Below, one piece after another: positions 19,112-26,386 of a stretch of DNA of 64,000 nucleotides (its first letter is position 1; the number at the start of each line of letters is the position of its first letter). A program made the translations under genes and the position numbers. The notes below the pieces were generated by a model. The model worked only from the letters and a program-made list of their open reading frames with translations. It was not told the origin of the DNA and made no database searches. The stretch is from Ignavibacteria bacterium (lineage in GTDB: Bacteria > Bacteroidota > Ignavibacteria > Tepidaquicellales > Tepidaquicellaceae): positions 62,001 through 126,000 of the forward strand of contig JBAZNU010000002.1 in assembly GCA_041649015.1 (NCBI GenBank). The letters are read 5' to 3'.

Positions 19112-19594
19112 TTAACGATTATCGTATTTACGATTTTCTTTGTCTTTTTTAGATTTCTTTGTTTTCTTGATTTCTTTCTTCATGAACTTTTTGACTTCTT
19201 TTTGGAATGCCATAGTTTCAGCGATTTGAGTAGGTGTAAGCAGAGCTTTCATTTTAGTTTGCATATCCTGACGGCTCTTATGAACTTTATCCTGAAGAGC
19301 TGAGAGTTCATCGAGTTTGGAACTTACGTCAGAGCTTTCAGGATTATCAGAGATTTCCTTTTTAAGGGTTTTAATCTGCTTTTTCAAATCTTTTATTTCT
19401 TTACGATGTTCAGCGGATATTTCCATTACCTTATCTGCTGTTGATTCTGAAAGACCGACTTTTTCGATTAGTTTTTCTTTAAGAACTTTGTTGAGTTTTT
19501 CTCTCGCACCTGTTGTATCTTTTTGAGCGAATAAACTTGAACCTACAAAAAGAGTCAGGACGATTGTGAGAATTAAGATTTTTGTTTTTTCCAT
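19112..19594 (-). CDS. Small periplasmic LTXXQ/Spy-CpxP-like protein
   Basis: 160 residues. Residues 1-23 form a signal peptide (ILTIVLTLFVGSSLFAQ). The mature protein is helical and contains LTPTQIAE, the LTXXQ-type motif of Spy/CpxP/ZraP periplasmic chaperone-like sensors. The last 30 residues are strongly basic (KKFMKKEIKKTKKSKKDK). It is the last gene of a three-gene operon, 15 bases after the anti-sigma gene, and is followed by a strong terminator. Its pairing with a sigma/anti-sigma couple suggests an envelope-stress circuit, as proposed for other CpxP-like proteins next to ECF factors. Confidence 0.82.
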   Translation of the reverse strand: MEKTKILILTIVLTLFVGSSLFAQKDTTGAREKLNKVLKEKLIEKVGLSESTADKVMEISAEHRKEIKDLKKQIKTLKKEISDNPESSDVSSKLDELSALQDKVHKSRQDMQTKMKALLTPTQIAETMAFQKEVKKFMKKEIKKTKKSKKDKENRKYDNR

Positions 19595-19609
19595 GATTAT
19601 TTTAAGTTT

Positions 19610-20281
19610 TTAGAATTTAGTTTCCGAAAGTGTATTTATTAATTCAATTTGTTCAATGTGTGAAAGTGTTTCAAAATCCGAATAGTAAAACAACTCCTCA
19701 TCCGAATCACCATTCTCATCGTATAATTCCAAGATGTTAGCATTTTCGATAGCAATTAATTCAGAAGCGTCTCCGGATTCTGAAAACTCATCGTCTTCGG
19801 CTGATTCCAGAGCGATATCGTTTTCATCATCAATAGATTCATATGATGATTCAGAATCAAATTTCATGATATCGCTAATAGTATCGCCGTACCTCGAAAA
19901 CATGGATTCATCTTTATTGTTTTTGTTTGAGAACGTAATGATTACAATCAAGAGAATGACCGAGACTGCCGGAAGAGCGTATTTGTAAAGGTATGACAGC
20001 TTAAAGAAACCTGAGATGCCCATGCTTTCCTTTTGGTTTGCAATCTTTTCATTTATCTTCGGAACCATGTTAGTAAAGTAATGATCAGGAGGACTACTGA
20101 ATTTCAAATCTTTTATTGTTGAGTATGTTTCGGTGAATGATTCATACTCCTTTTTGAATTCAGGATTAGAGTTTATTTCAGACTGAATTCTGAGCAAAAG
20201 ATTATCGTCAGTAATTTTACCTGTAACATAGTCGGGAAGATGAAACAAAAGCTCTTCATTATTTGAAATACCATTACTCAT
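19610..20281 (-). CDS. Putative membrane anti-sigma factor with an acidic periplasmic domain
   Basis: 223 residues. An N-terminal cytoplasmic part of about 100 residues (SNNEELLFHLPDYVTGKITDD) resembles anti-sigma domains without the zinc HxxxCxxC motif. One membrane segment follows (YALPAVSVILLIVIITF, about residue 110). The outside part of about 100 residues has about 32 acidic and 3 basic residues. It starts two bases after the sigma gene, the standard arrangement for an ECF sigma and its antagonist. The assignment rests on context and topology rather than on a clear sequence family. Confidence 0.75.
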   Translation of the reverse strand: MSNGISNNEELLFHLPDYVTGKITDDNLLLRIQSEINSNPEFKKEYESFTETYSTIKDLKFSSPPDHYFTNMVPKINEKIANQKESMGISGFFKLSYLYKYALPAVSVILLIVIITFSNKNNKDESMFSRYGDTISDIMKFDSESSYESIDDENDIALESAEDDEFSESGDASELIAIENANILELYDENGDSDEELFYYSDFETLSHIEQIELINTLSETKF

Positions 20282-20283
20282 TG

Positions 20284-20853
20284 TTAGTCAATTTCTCCTT
20301 TCACTTTTTTATTATTAAGAAACGACTGAATCTTTTTAAAAGCATGAAAATAATTTGCTTTAAGACCACCGACAGATTTATTTAGAATCTTGCTAATTTC
20401 TTCATAGGAAAGTTCATCGTAGAATCTCATGTTAAACACGGCTCTTTGCCTGTCAGGGAGAACCGCAACGGCTTCAGCAATAAGTTTCGACCTGCTTTCT
20501 GAGTCGAAATCAGTTGGATTATTTCCGTCATCGGAGATGTTATTAATCATATCGTTATTTATCACTGTTTCTTTCAAATGTTTGTTTTTAACTTTTTTAA
20601 TATGATTCAGGGAAAAATTAACAGCCATTTTGTACAAGTACGTGAACAAAGCCGATTCACCCCGAAAGTCTTTCAAAGCAGAATGCAGTTTAATAAAAAC
20701 ATTCTGCGTTATGTCGTCTGCATCGTCATGATCAATGACCATTCTCCGAACCGTCCAGTAAATACGTTTCTGATATTTAAGAACGATTAGATTGAATGCG
20801 TTCGAATTACCGTTTAAAAATTCTTCGATAATTAACTTATCGCTACTTTGAAT
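20284..20853 (-). CDS. ECF RNA polymerase sigma factor (RpoE-like) with a non-canonical or displaced start
   Basis: Sigma-70 region 2 reads AFNLIVLKYQKRIYWTVRRMV, DADDITQNVFIKLH, and region 4 reads LPDRQRAVFNMRF, YEEISKILNKSVGGLKA. The first ATG in frame is at 20742, in the middle of region 2. The frame stays open to 20889, and the bases before 20742 encode the missing part of region 2. No ATG, GTG or TTG occurs there. The start is placed at ATT 20853, giving 189 residues, normal for the family; CTG 20874 is an alternative. An out-of-frame ATG at 20882 would join the frame if one A were added to the four-A run (20865-20868 on this strand). The anti-sigma gene follows after two bases. Confidence 0.88.
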   Translation of the reverse strand: MQSSDKLIIEEFLNGNSNAFNLIVLKYQKRIYWTVRRMVIDHDDADDITQNVFIKLHSALKDFRGESALFTYLYKMAVNFSLNHIKKVKNKHLKETVINNDMINNISDDGNNPTDFDSESRSKLIAEAVAVLPDRQRAVFNMRFYDELSYEEISKILNKSVGGLKANYFHAFKKIQSFLNNKKVKGEID

Positions 20854-20967
20854 ATTTAGTTCACTTTTATCCAGATTGTCATCTATTAATTATCCAAGAT
20901 TAAACAGAATAAATTTAATAATCAACTGTTTTAAATCGTTCATGAGTAAGACAATATGAACGGCGGA

Positions 20968-20981
20968 ATAGTTTAAACTAT
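20968..20981. promoter_or_regulatory. Perfect 14-base palindrome in the divergent gap
   Basis: atagtttaaactat is identical on both strands. It lies in the 112-base gap between the sigma operon and the divergent transglycosylase gene, 20 bases before the latter's ATG. It could be an operator, but AT-rich palindromes also arise by chance. Confidence 0.3.
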
Positions 20982-21001
20982 GAATAGTTTTTATACTGAT
21001 A

Positions 21002-22033
21002 ATGAAGAGGGAAATAATTAATTTAATTTTAAGGAGAAGTATAAGTACATATAATATCAACAAGGTAAATCAATATATAAAGAGAAATTATATAGTTTGG
21101 TTAGGAATAATTCTATTACTGACGATTCTTGGAATTGCATTAATGAATGTATTTGAGCCGAAGAAGCAGAAGGTTACAACAGAGAGCAATGATGCATTTT
21201 TCCCATCGACGCAGGACACATCACAGAAGAAAAGCAGTTCACTAAATTCTGGTTATATATTAGTAAAGCTAGAAAATTATTTGATTAACTGGTCATATAT
21301 ACTTGATATAGTTGCATACAACAAATCGTTTATCATGAATGATACGGCATGGAATCTTGATCAGTATGAGAAGATAATAAAATCGATAGATAAGAAGAAC
21401 ATGTATTTTTCGCCGGGGAACGTGGCGTCGCTTGTTGAACAATACGGTGATTTGATAAAGCAGCACTGCAATCATTATAAACTTGACTGGAGATTGATAT
21501 TAGCGATGATAAGGCAGGAGTCGTACTTCAATCCTGAGGCGGTTTCGCGGGCGGGTGCATACGGATTTATGCAAATAATGCCGAGGACTGGTCAGGGATT
21601 ACAGAACGAGTTGAACCTTGAGGATACAAAAACTCCGACTAATAATCTTACTGCGGGAATGTATTACTACGCAACGCTTGTCGGGTCGTTTGAATTTACG
21701 GGAGAAGACAAGTATAAGTTTGCTCTTGCGGCTTATAATGCGGGGCTCAGTAGGGTAGTTGATGCGATGACTATTGCAAATTATTTTGGGAAGGATTACA
21801 CTAAATGGTCTGATGTAAAAGATTTTTATCCATATCTTGCATCTAATCAGGATTCAATACACAGACTTGTATGGCCAAAAACAGGCAGGCCTCCGGGAGG
21901 AACGCTAAACAACTGGCAGGAGCCGTACAAGTATGTTGAGTATATAATATTTTATTATGAGAACTACAAAAATTATTATCCGAGCAATTTAGAAGAACCA
22001 AAGGTTAAGAAAGGGAAGAGGAAAAAGAAATGA
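21002..22033 (+). CDS. Membrane-anchored lytic transglycosylase (SLT domain)
   Basis: 343 residues. An N-terminal membrane anchor (YIVWLGIILLLTILGIAL, about 30-50) is followed by a Ser/Thr/Lys-rich linker and an SLT catalytic domain. The catalytic Glu lies in IRQESYFNPEAVSRAGAYG (about residue 172), with GFMQIMP and FALAAYNAGLSRV downstream. This is the family 1 lytic transglycosylase pattern that cleaves peptidoglycan to 1,6-anhydro-muropeptides. The C-terminus is Lys-rich. The start is ATG at 21002, divergent from the sigma operon. The stop overlaps the ATG of the aminotransferase gene (ATGA). Confidence 0.93.
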   Translation: MKREIINLILRRSISTYNINKVNQYIKRNYIVWLGIILLLTILGIALMNVFEPKKQKVTTESNDAFFPSTQDTSQKKSSSLNSGYILVKLENYLINWSYILDIVAYNKSFIMNDTAWNLDQYEKIIKSIDKKNMYFSPGNVASLVEQYGDLIKQHCNHYKLDWRLILAMIRQESYFNPEAVSRAGAYGFMQIMPRTGQGLQNELNLEDTKTPTNNLTAGMYYYATLVGSFEFTGEDKYKFALAAYNAGLSRVVDAMTIANYFGKDYTKWSDVKDFYPYLASNQDSIHRLVWPKTGRPPGGTLNNWQEPYKYVEYIIFYYENYKNYYPSNLEEPKVKKGKRKKK

Positions 22034-23178
22034 TTGTAAACAGTTTTGAAGAAGCGAGAGAATTATTCCCGATGGCGAAAAGCTGTGTATATCTTGATTC
22101 GGCGCATTATGCACCGTATTCGACAGAGACACGAAGAAGGCTTCTTGATTTTATAAATAAGTTTACGGAGACGAACTACAATCTAAGCATTTTCCACAAT
22201 GAAATATCAATAAGATTAAAAGAGAAGATATCGAGATTGATTAATTCAGGTCCTGAAGATATAATATTAACATCTTCAACGACGCATGGTCTTAATATAT
22301 TTGCGAACGGAATCAATACAGAAGACTGCAAAAATACTGCGTATGCTGATTCCGAGTTCCCTGCGGTTGTATATGCGTGGATGAACCAAGAAAAGTTAAG
22401 GGGAATAAAGAACTTTTTAATACCATCGAAAAACGGAAAGATAAAACTTAGCGATGTTGAAAAAGTTTTATCGGAAAATAAGATTGATGTACTTACAATA
22501 AGTACGGTAGAGTTTCTGGGATTTAAGAATGACCTTGATGCATTGAGAGAAATAACGAATAAATACAATACAATGTTTGTTGTTGATGCAATACAGAGTA
22601 TCGGTGCAGTGCCTATGGACGTGAAGAAGCATGACATAGACTTTCTTGCAGCGGGGTCGCAGAAGTGGATGATGTCGCCGGCGGGAACAGGGTTTGCATA
22701 CATAAAGAAAACAATTAAGAAACATGTAAGCCCGACATACGTAAGCACAATGAGTATTGATTTCGATTTCACAAACTTTCTGGATTACAAATTCAAATTG
22801 AAAGAGGATGGAATCGCTTATGAAAACTCAACTCCGAATACGCTTGGAATGATAGGTCTGGAGTCGTCTATGGATTTATTCCTGAGTCTTGGTACGGAGA
22901 ATATTTTCAAGCAAATAACAAAAATACTTGACAGGTTCATTGATGGAATTGGCAGTTGCAAGAATTTTTATGTAGAGTCTGACATGAGAGAACAGCACAG
23001 GTCGAATATACTTATCTTTTCGCATAAAGACAGAAGCAGGAATGCAGAGATACAAAAAGAGCTTGAAGAAAAGAAAGTCTATATTGCACTAAGAGAGGGA
23101 TATCTCAGAGTTTCACCGCATTTATTTAATAATGAAGATGATATTGATAGACTGTTGGAGAGTTTGGAGAAGTATTAA
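22030..23178 (+). CDS. Class V aminotransferase family protein (cysteine desulfurase/epimerase-like)
   Basis: 382 residues of the PLP-dependent aminotransferase class V fold. The PLP-binding Lys lies in AAGSQKWMMSPAGTGF near residue 211, after VVDAIQSIGAVPMDVKKHDID. The N-terminus (YLDSAHYAPYSTETR) is the usual substrate-binding start. The family includes cysteine desulfurases, isopenicillin N epimerase-like and kynureninase-like enzymes. The Cys loop of true NifS/SufS proteins is not evident, so the substrate is unknown. It is translationally coupled to the transglycosylase gene. Confidence 0.88.
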   Translation: MIVNSFEEARELFPMAKSCVYLDSAHYAPYSTETRRRLLDFINKFTETNYNLSIFHNEISIRLKEKISRLINSGPEDIILTSSTTHGLNIFANGINTEDCKNTAYADSEFPAVVYAWMNQEKLRGIKNFLIPSKNGKIKLSDVEKVLSENKIDVLTISTVEFLGFKNDLDALREITNKYNTMFVVDAIQSIGAVPMDVKKHDIDFLAAGSQKWMMSPAGTGFAYIKKTIKKHVSPTYVSTMSIDFDFTNFLDYKFKLKEDGIAYENSTPNTLGMIGLESSMDLFLSLGTENIFKQITKILDRFIDGIGSCKNFYVESDMREQHRSNILIFSHKDRSRNAEIQKELEEKKVYIALREGYLRVSPHLFNNEDDIDRLLESLEKY

Positions 23179-23229
23179 ATTGGATTTTATAGAGTTTTTC
23201 AAAATGTATTAATGCGATAGAAATAGAGA

Positions 23230-23955
23230 TTATTTAGCTAAACCTATAGAAACTGCACCGACTGATACAGATGTTTCTTGTTTCAGGAGGCGGATTACTT
23301 CTTTTATTGTTGAGCCGGTTGTTATGACATCATCGACGACGAGGATTCCGTTATTGAGTTCAGAGTTTTTTAGTTTTGGGTTTAAGGCGAATGCATCCTT
23401 AACATTTTCAATTCTTTCCTCGAATGAGAGTCCTGTCTGGGATTTTGTATTTTTTACGCGGATAATATTTTCATTCAGAATTTCCATCGGGAGAACTTCA
23501 ACGATTCCCTTGCAGATGAACATGCTTTGATTGAAACCTCGTTCACGGAGTTTGCCGGAATATAAAGGTACGGGCAGAAGGTAAGTGTATTCTTTAAGTT
23601 TTTCAGTGTAGTGAAGCTTCAATTCCGTACCGATAATATTTCCGAGAAATGTGCCAATTTTGGTGAATCCTCTGTATTTAAGGTAATGGATTAATGACTG
23701 GATACCGCTTTCATGTCTGAATGCATATTTTGAGAAGAAAAAATCAGCATTTATTTTGGAACGCATAAATGAGAATTCATCTTCATTTATTAATTCAAAA
23801 GATTGAAGAATGCTGTCAATTACGAAATCGTTAGAGTTATCATCAGGTATTCTTGAATCCGAAACGATGCAGATTTTCGGATATAAAAAATCCACAACAT
23901 CATTAAATAGTGTTGTGGATTTATTAAAAAGAATATCTTTAATGCTATTCGACAA
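23230..23955 (-). CDS. comF: ComF family phosphoribosyltransferase-like protein
   Basis: About 241 residues from TTG 23955, or 221 from GTG 23895. The PRTase signature ILVVDDVITTGSTIKE lies near the C-terminus, and the ComF-specific YLLPVPLYSGKLRERGFNQS is in the middle. The usual N-terminal double zinc ribbon is degenerate: FLYPKICIVSDSRIPDD keeps one Cys. ComF/GntX proteins are linked to DNA uptake or repair. The open frame continues upstream to 24180, but that part runs antiparallel-like through ettA codons and has no family similarity, so it is excluded. With the TTG start the gene overlaps ettA by 11 bases. The early codons also form the ettA terminator. Confidence 0.85.
   Translation of the reverse strand: MSNSIKDILFNKSTTLFNDVVDFLYPKICIVSDSRIPDDNSNDFVIDSILQSFELINEDEFSFMRSKINADFFFSKYAFRHESGIQSLIHYLKYRGFTKIGTFLGNIIGTELKLHYTEKLKEYTYLLPVPLYSGKLRERGFNQSMFICKGIVEVLPMEILNENIIRVKNTKSQTGLSFEERIENVKDAFALNPKLKNSELNNGILVVDDVITTGSTIKEVIRLLKQETSVSVGAVSIGLAK
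23885..23922 (-). terminator. Intrinsic terminator of ettA, inside the start of comF
   Basis: A perfect 12-base stem (23888-23899 with 23911-23922, 11-base loop) is followed on the minus strand by a run of T bases. It lies 23-57 bases after the ettA stop codon at 23945, as expected for an ettA terminator, yet within comF codons. The possible comF start GTG 23895 is inside the stem. Confidence 0.8.
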
Positions 23956-25618
23956 GTTTTTTATATTTAAATTTCTTAGGAGTAACTTCACCGAGTCTTT
24001 TCTTTTTGTTTTCTTCATATTCAGAATAACTGCCTTCAAAGAAATACACCTGCGAATCACCCTCGAATGCGAGTATATGAGTAGAAATCCTATCGAGGAA
24101 CCATCTATCGTGCGAGATAACAACTGCACATCCAGCGAAGTCTTCAAGACCTTCTTCGAGAGCACGGAGGGTATTGACATCTATATCGTTAGAGGGCTCG
24201 TCAAGAAGGAGAACATTAGCTTGCGATTTAAGAGTAAGAGCAAGATGAAGTCTGTTTCGTTCGCCACCTGAAAGGTTTTTAACAAGCTTTTCCTGATCAG
24301 CACCGTTGAAATTAAATCTTCCGACATAAGCCCGTGAGTTATACTGTTTACCTCCAAGTTCAATTGTTTCCGCACCTTCGGAAATGGCTTTCCAGACAGT
24401 ATCTTCGGGGTTGAGGTTAACGTGGCTTTGGTCAACATAACCCACAGTAACAGTATCGCCGACTTCAAAATTACCTGCATCAGGTTTTTCGGTACCGAGA
24501 ATCATCCTAAACAGAGTGGTTTTACCAGCACCGTTAGGACCGATAACGCCGACAATACCAGCCGGGGGCAGAGAAAAATTCAGGTTTTCGTAAAGGAGTT
24601 TATCGCCATAAGCTTTTTTTACGTTAACTGCGTCAATTACTTTATTACTCAGACGCGGACCGTTTGGAATGTATATTTCAAGTTTTTCCTCTTTTTGTTT
24701 AGTATCTTCATTCAGGAGTTTATCGTAAGACTGCAAACGAGCTTTTGACTTTGCATGCCGCGCTTTAGGGGACATACGCACCCATTCAAGTTCGCGTTCA
24801 AGAGTTTTACGTCTTTTACTTTCGGACTTTTGTTCCATCTCGAGCCGTTTTGCTTTCTGGTCGAGCCAGGAAGAGTAATTCCCTTCCCACGGAATACCCT
24901 CACCGCGGTCGAGTTCAAGAATCCAGCCGGCAACATTATCGAGGAAATACCTATCGTGAGTAACGGCAATAACGGTACCTTTATATTTCTGGAGATGAAG
25001 TTCGAGCCACTGCACTGACTCAGCGTCAAGGTGGTTAGTCGGCTCATCAAGCAGAAGAATATCGGGTTCCATAAGAAGAAGTCTGCACAGGGCAACCCGT
25101 CTTCTTTCGCCTCCGCTGAGATTTTCAACGAGAGCATCTTCATCAGGGCATTGAAGAGCATCCATTGCACGTGCAAGTTTTACATCAAGTTCCCATCCGT
25201 TTTTATGTTCGATAAGTTCCGTTAGTTCACCCTGCCGTTCAATGAGTTTTGTCATCTCATCATCTGACATTGGTTCGGCAAATTTATTATTCACCTCTTC
25301 GTATTCTTTCAGAATATCAACTATTTCCTGAACACCTTCCTGAACGATTTCCTTGACTGTTTTTGTATTATCGAGTTCGGGCTCCTGAGGAAGAAGACCG
25401 ACAGAGTATTCTTTTGTGAAATGTACCTCACCTTCGAAGCTTTGTTCGATACCAGCGATGATTTTAAGGAGGGTTGATTTACCAGAGCCGTTAAGACCAA
25501 TGACGCCAATTTTGGCACCGTAGAAAAAAGAAAGATAGATATTCTTAAGGACAGTTTTATGAGGCGGGAAAGTTTTTGAAACTCCCACCATTGAGAAAAT
25601 TATTTTATTATCGGACAT
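23945..25618 (-). CDS. ettA: Energy-dependent translational throttle protein EttA (ABC-F ATPase)
   Basis: 557 residues, the length of EttA. Two ATP-binding cassettes lie in one chain: Walker A GLNGSGKST and GPNGAGKTT, signatures LSGGERRRVALCRLLL and LSGGERNRLHLALTL, and Walker B LLLDEPTNHLD and LLLDEPSNDID. The inter-domain linker (KRLEMEQKSESKRRKTLERE) and the arm region are present and there is no membrane domain. EttA binds the ribosomal E site and gates the first peptide bond according to the ADP/ATP ratio. The start is ATG at 25618. It is followed, with an 11-base overlap, by comF. Confidence 0.96.
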   Translation of the reverse strand: MSDNKIIFSMVGVSKTFPPHKTVLKNIYLSFFYGAKIGVIGLNGSGKSTLLKIIAGIEQSFEGEVHFTKEYSVGLLPQEPELDNTKTVKEIVQEGVQEIVDILKEYEEVNNKFAEPMSDDEMTKLIERQGELTELIEHKNGWELDVKLARAMDALQCPDEDALVENLSGGERRRVALCRLLLMEPDILLLDEPTNHLDAESVQWLELHLQKYKGTVIAVTHDRYFLDNVAGWILELDRGEGIPWEGNYSSWLDQKAKRLEMEQKSESKRRKTLERELEWVRMSPKARHAKSKARLQSYDKLLNEDTKQKEEKLEIYIPNGPRLSNKVIDAVNVKKAYGDKLLYENLNFSLPPAGIVGVIGPNGAGKTTLFRMILGTEKPDAGNFEVGDTVTVGYVDQSHVNLNPEDTVWKAISEGAETIELGGKQYNSRAYVGRFNFNGADQEKLVKNLSGGERNRLHLALTLKSQANVLLLDEPSNDIDVNTLRALEEGLEDFAGCAVVISHDRWFLDRISTHILAFEGDSQVYFFEGSYSEYEENKKKRLGEVTPKKFKYKKLVE

Positions 25619-25711
25619 ATATTGTATTAAGTTTGAATAAGACTTAATGATTACAAAGAAGAGAAATATAAATAATATTAACTAAAGAAATAAGGCGGAC
25701 TGAAAAAGAAC

Positions 25712-26206
25712 TTAATCTAAATCGTCTAAAAGTCCTTTCAAGAAGTTTCTAAGTTCGTATAGGTCTTTTTTAAGTGCTTTACCTGAAATGGAATCAAAAT
25801 CATCGTTATCAACGGATTCATTACTGAACAGACTCAACTCTCTGGACTGATTATTCACGAAGGGTTGAGGTTTACTTTTCGGATGAGAATCAGAGAGTTT
25901 AGGAGAACCCTTTGCAAGGGCTGATTCTTCCTTAAAGTTATAGTTCTTTAACAGTTTCTTCGCACCTTCTATAGTATATTTTTCTTCTTTTAAGAGTCTT
26001 TTAATGTAAAGAATGAGCTTAATATCTTTATTAGTATAAATTCGATTCCCCGCAAGATTCTTTGCCGGTTTTAAAAGCTCAAATTCGGTTTCCCAATACC
26101 TCAAAACGTACTGTTCCAGGTCAGTAATTTTTCCAACTTCACTGATGGAATAGTAAAGTTTTTTCATAGTGAACTTATCTTTCATTGACAGATTACTTTG
26201 CTTCAT
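25712..26206 (-). CDS. MerR family transcriptional regulator
   Basis: 164 residues. The N-terminal winged helix-turn-helix reads YYSISEVGKITDLEQYVLRY, followed by WETEFELLKPAKNLAGNRIY and YIKRLLKEEKYTIEGAKKLL. This is the short MerR form common in Bacteroidetes/Chlorobi. There is no clear effector domain, only a Ser/Lys-rich linker and a short acidic helix at the end. The start is ATG at 26206; ATG at 26185 and 26167 in the same frame are alternatives. The gene is divergent from the amidohydrolase-like gene with 180 bases between. Confidence 0.9.
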   Translation of the reverse strand: MKQSNLSMKDKFTMKKLYYSISEVGKITDLEQYVLRYWETEFELLKPAKNLAGNRIYTNKDIKLILYIKRLLKEEKYTIEGAKKLLKNYNFKEESALAKGSPKLSDSHPKSKPQPFVNNQSRELSLFSNESVDNDDFDSISGKALKKDLYELRNFLKGLLDDLD

Positions 26207-26386
26207 ATATGTAAGATATTAACAAATTATAAATAAAGCAATACCACTTTAAGTATTACTTCCGAAATAAGGGCTATTTACCATATAAACAGTAAAATAT
26301 AGAAAAGATTTAAATTGCATTTTAAAAGAAAGCAGTATTTATTATGTTAATAGGATAAACAAAGAATGTAAATAAATCAAATTATT

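Noticed and set aside
23956..24180. N-terminal extension of comF
   Set aside because: It lies fully within ettA on the same strand in another frame, with no family similarity; a start near 23955 or 23895 fits ComF length.
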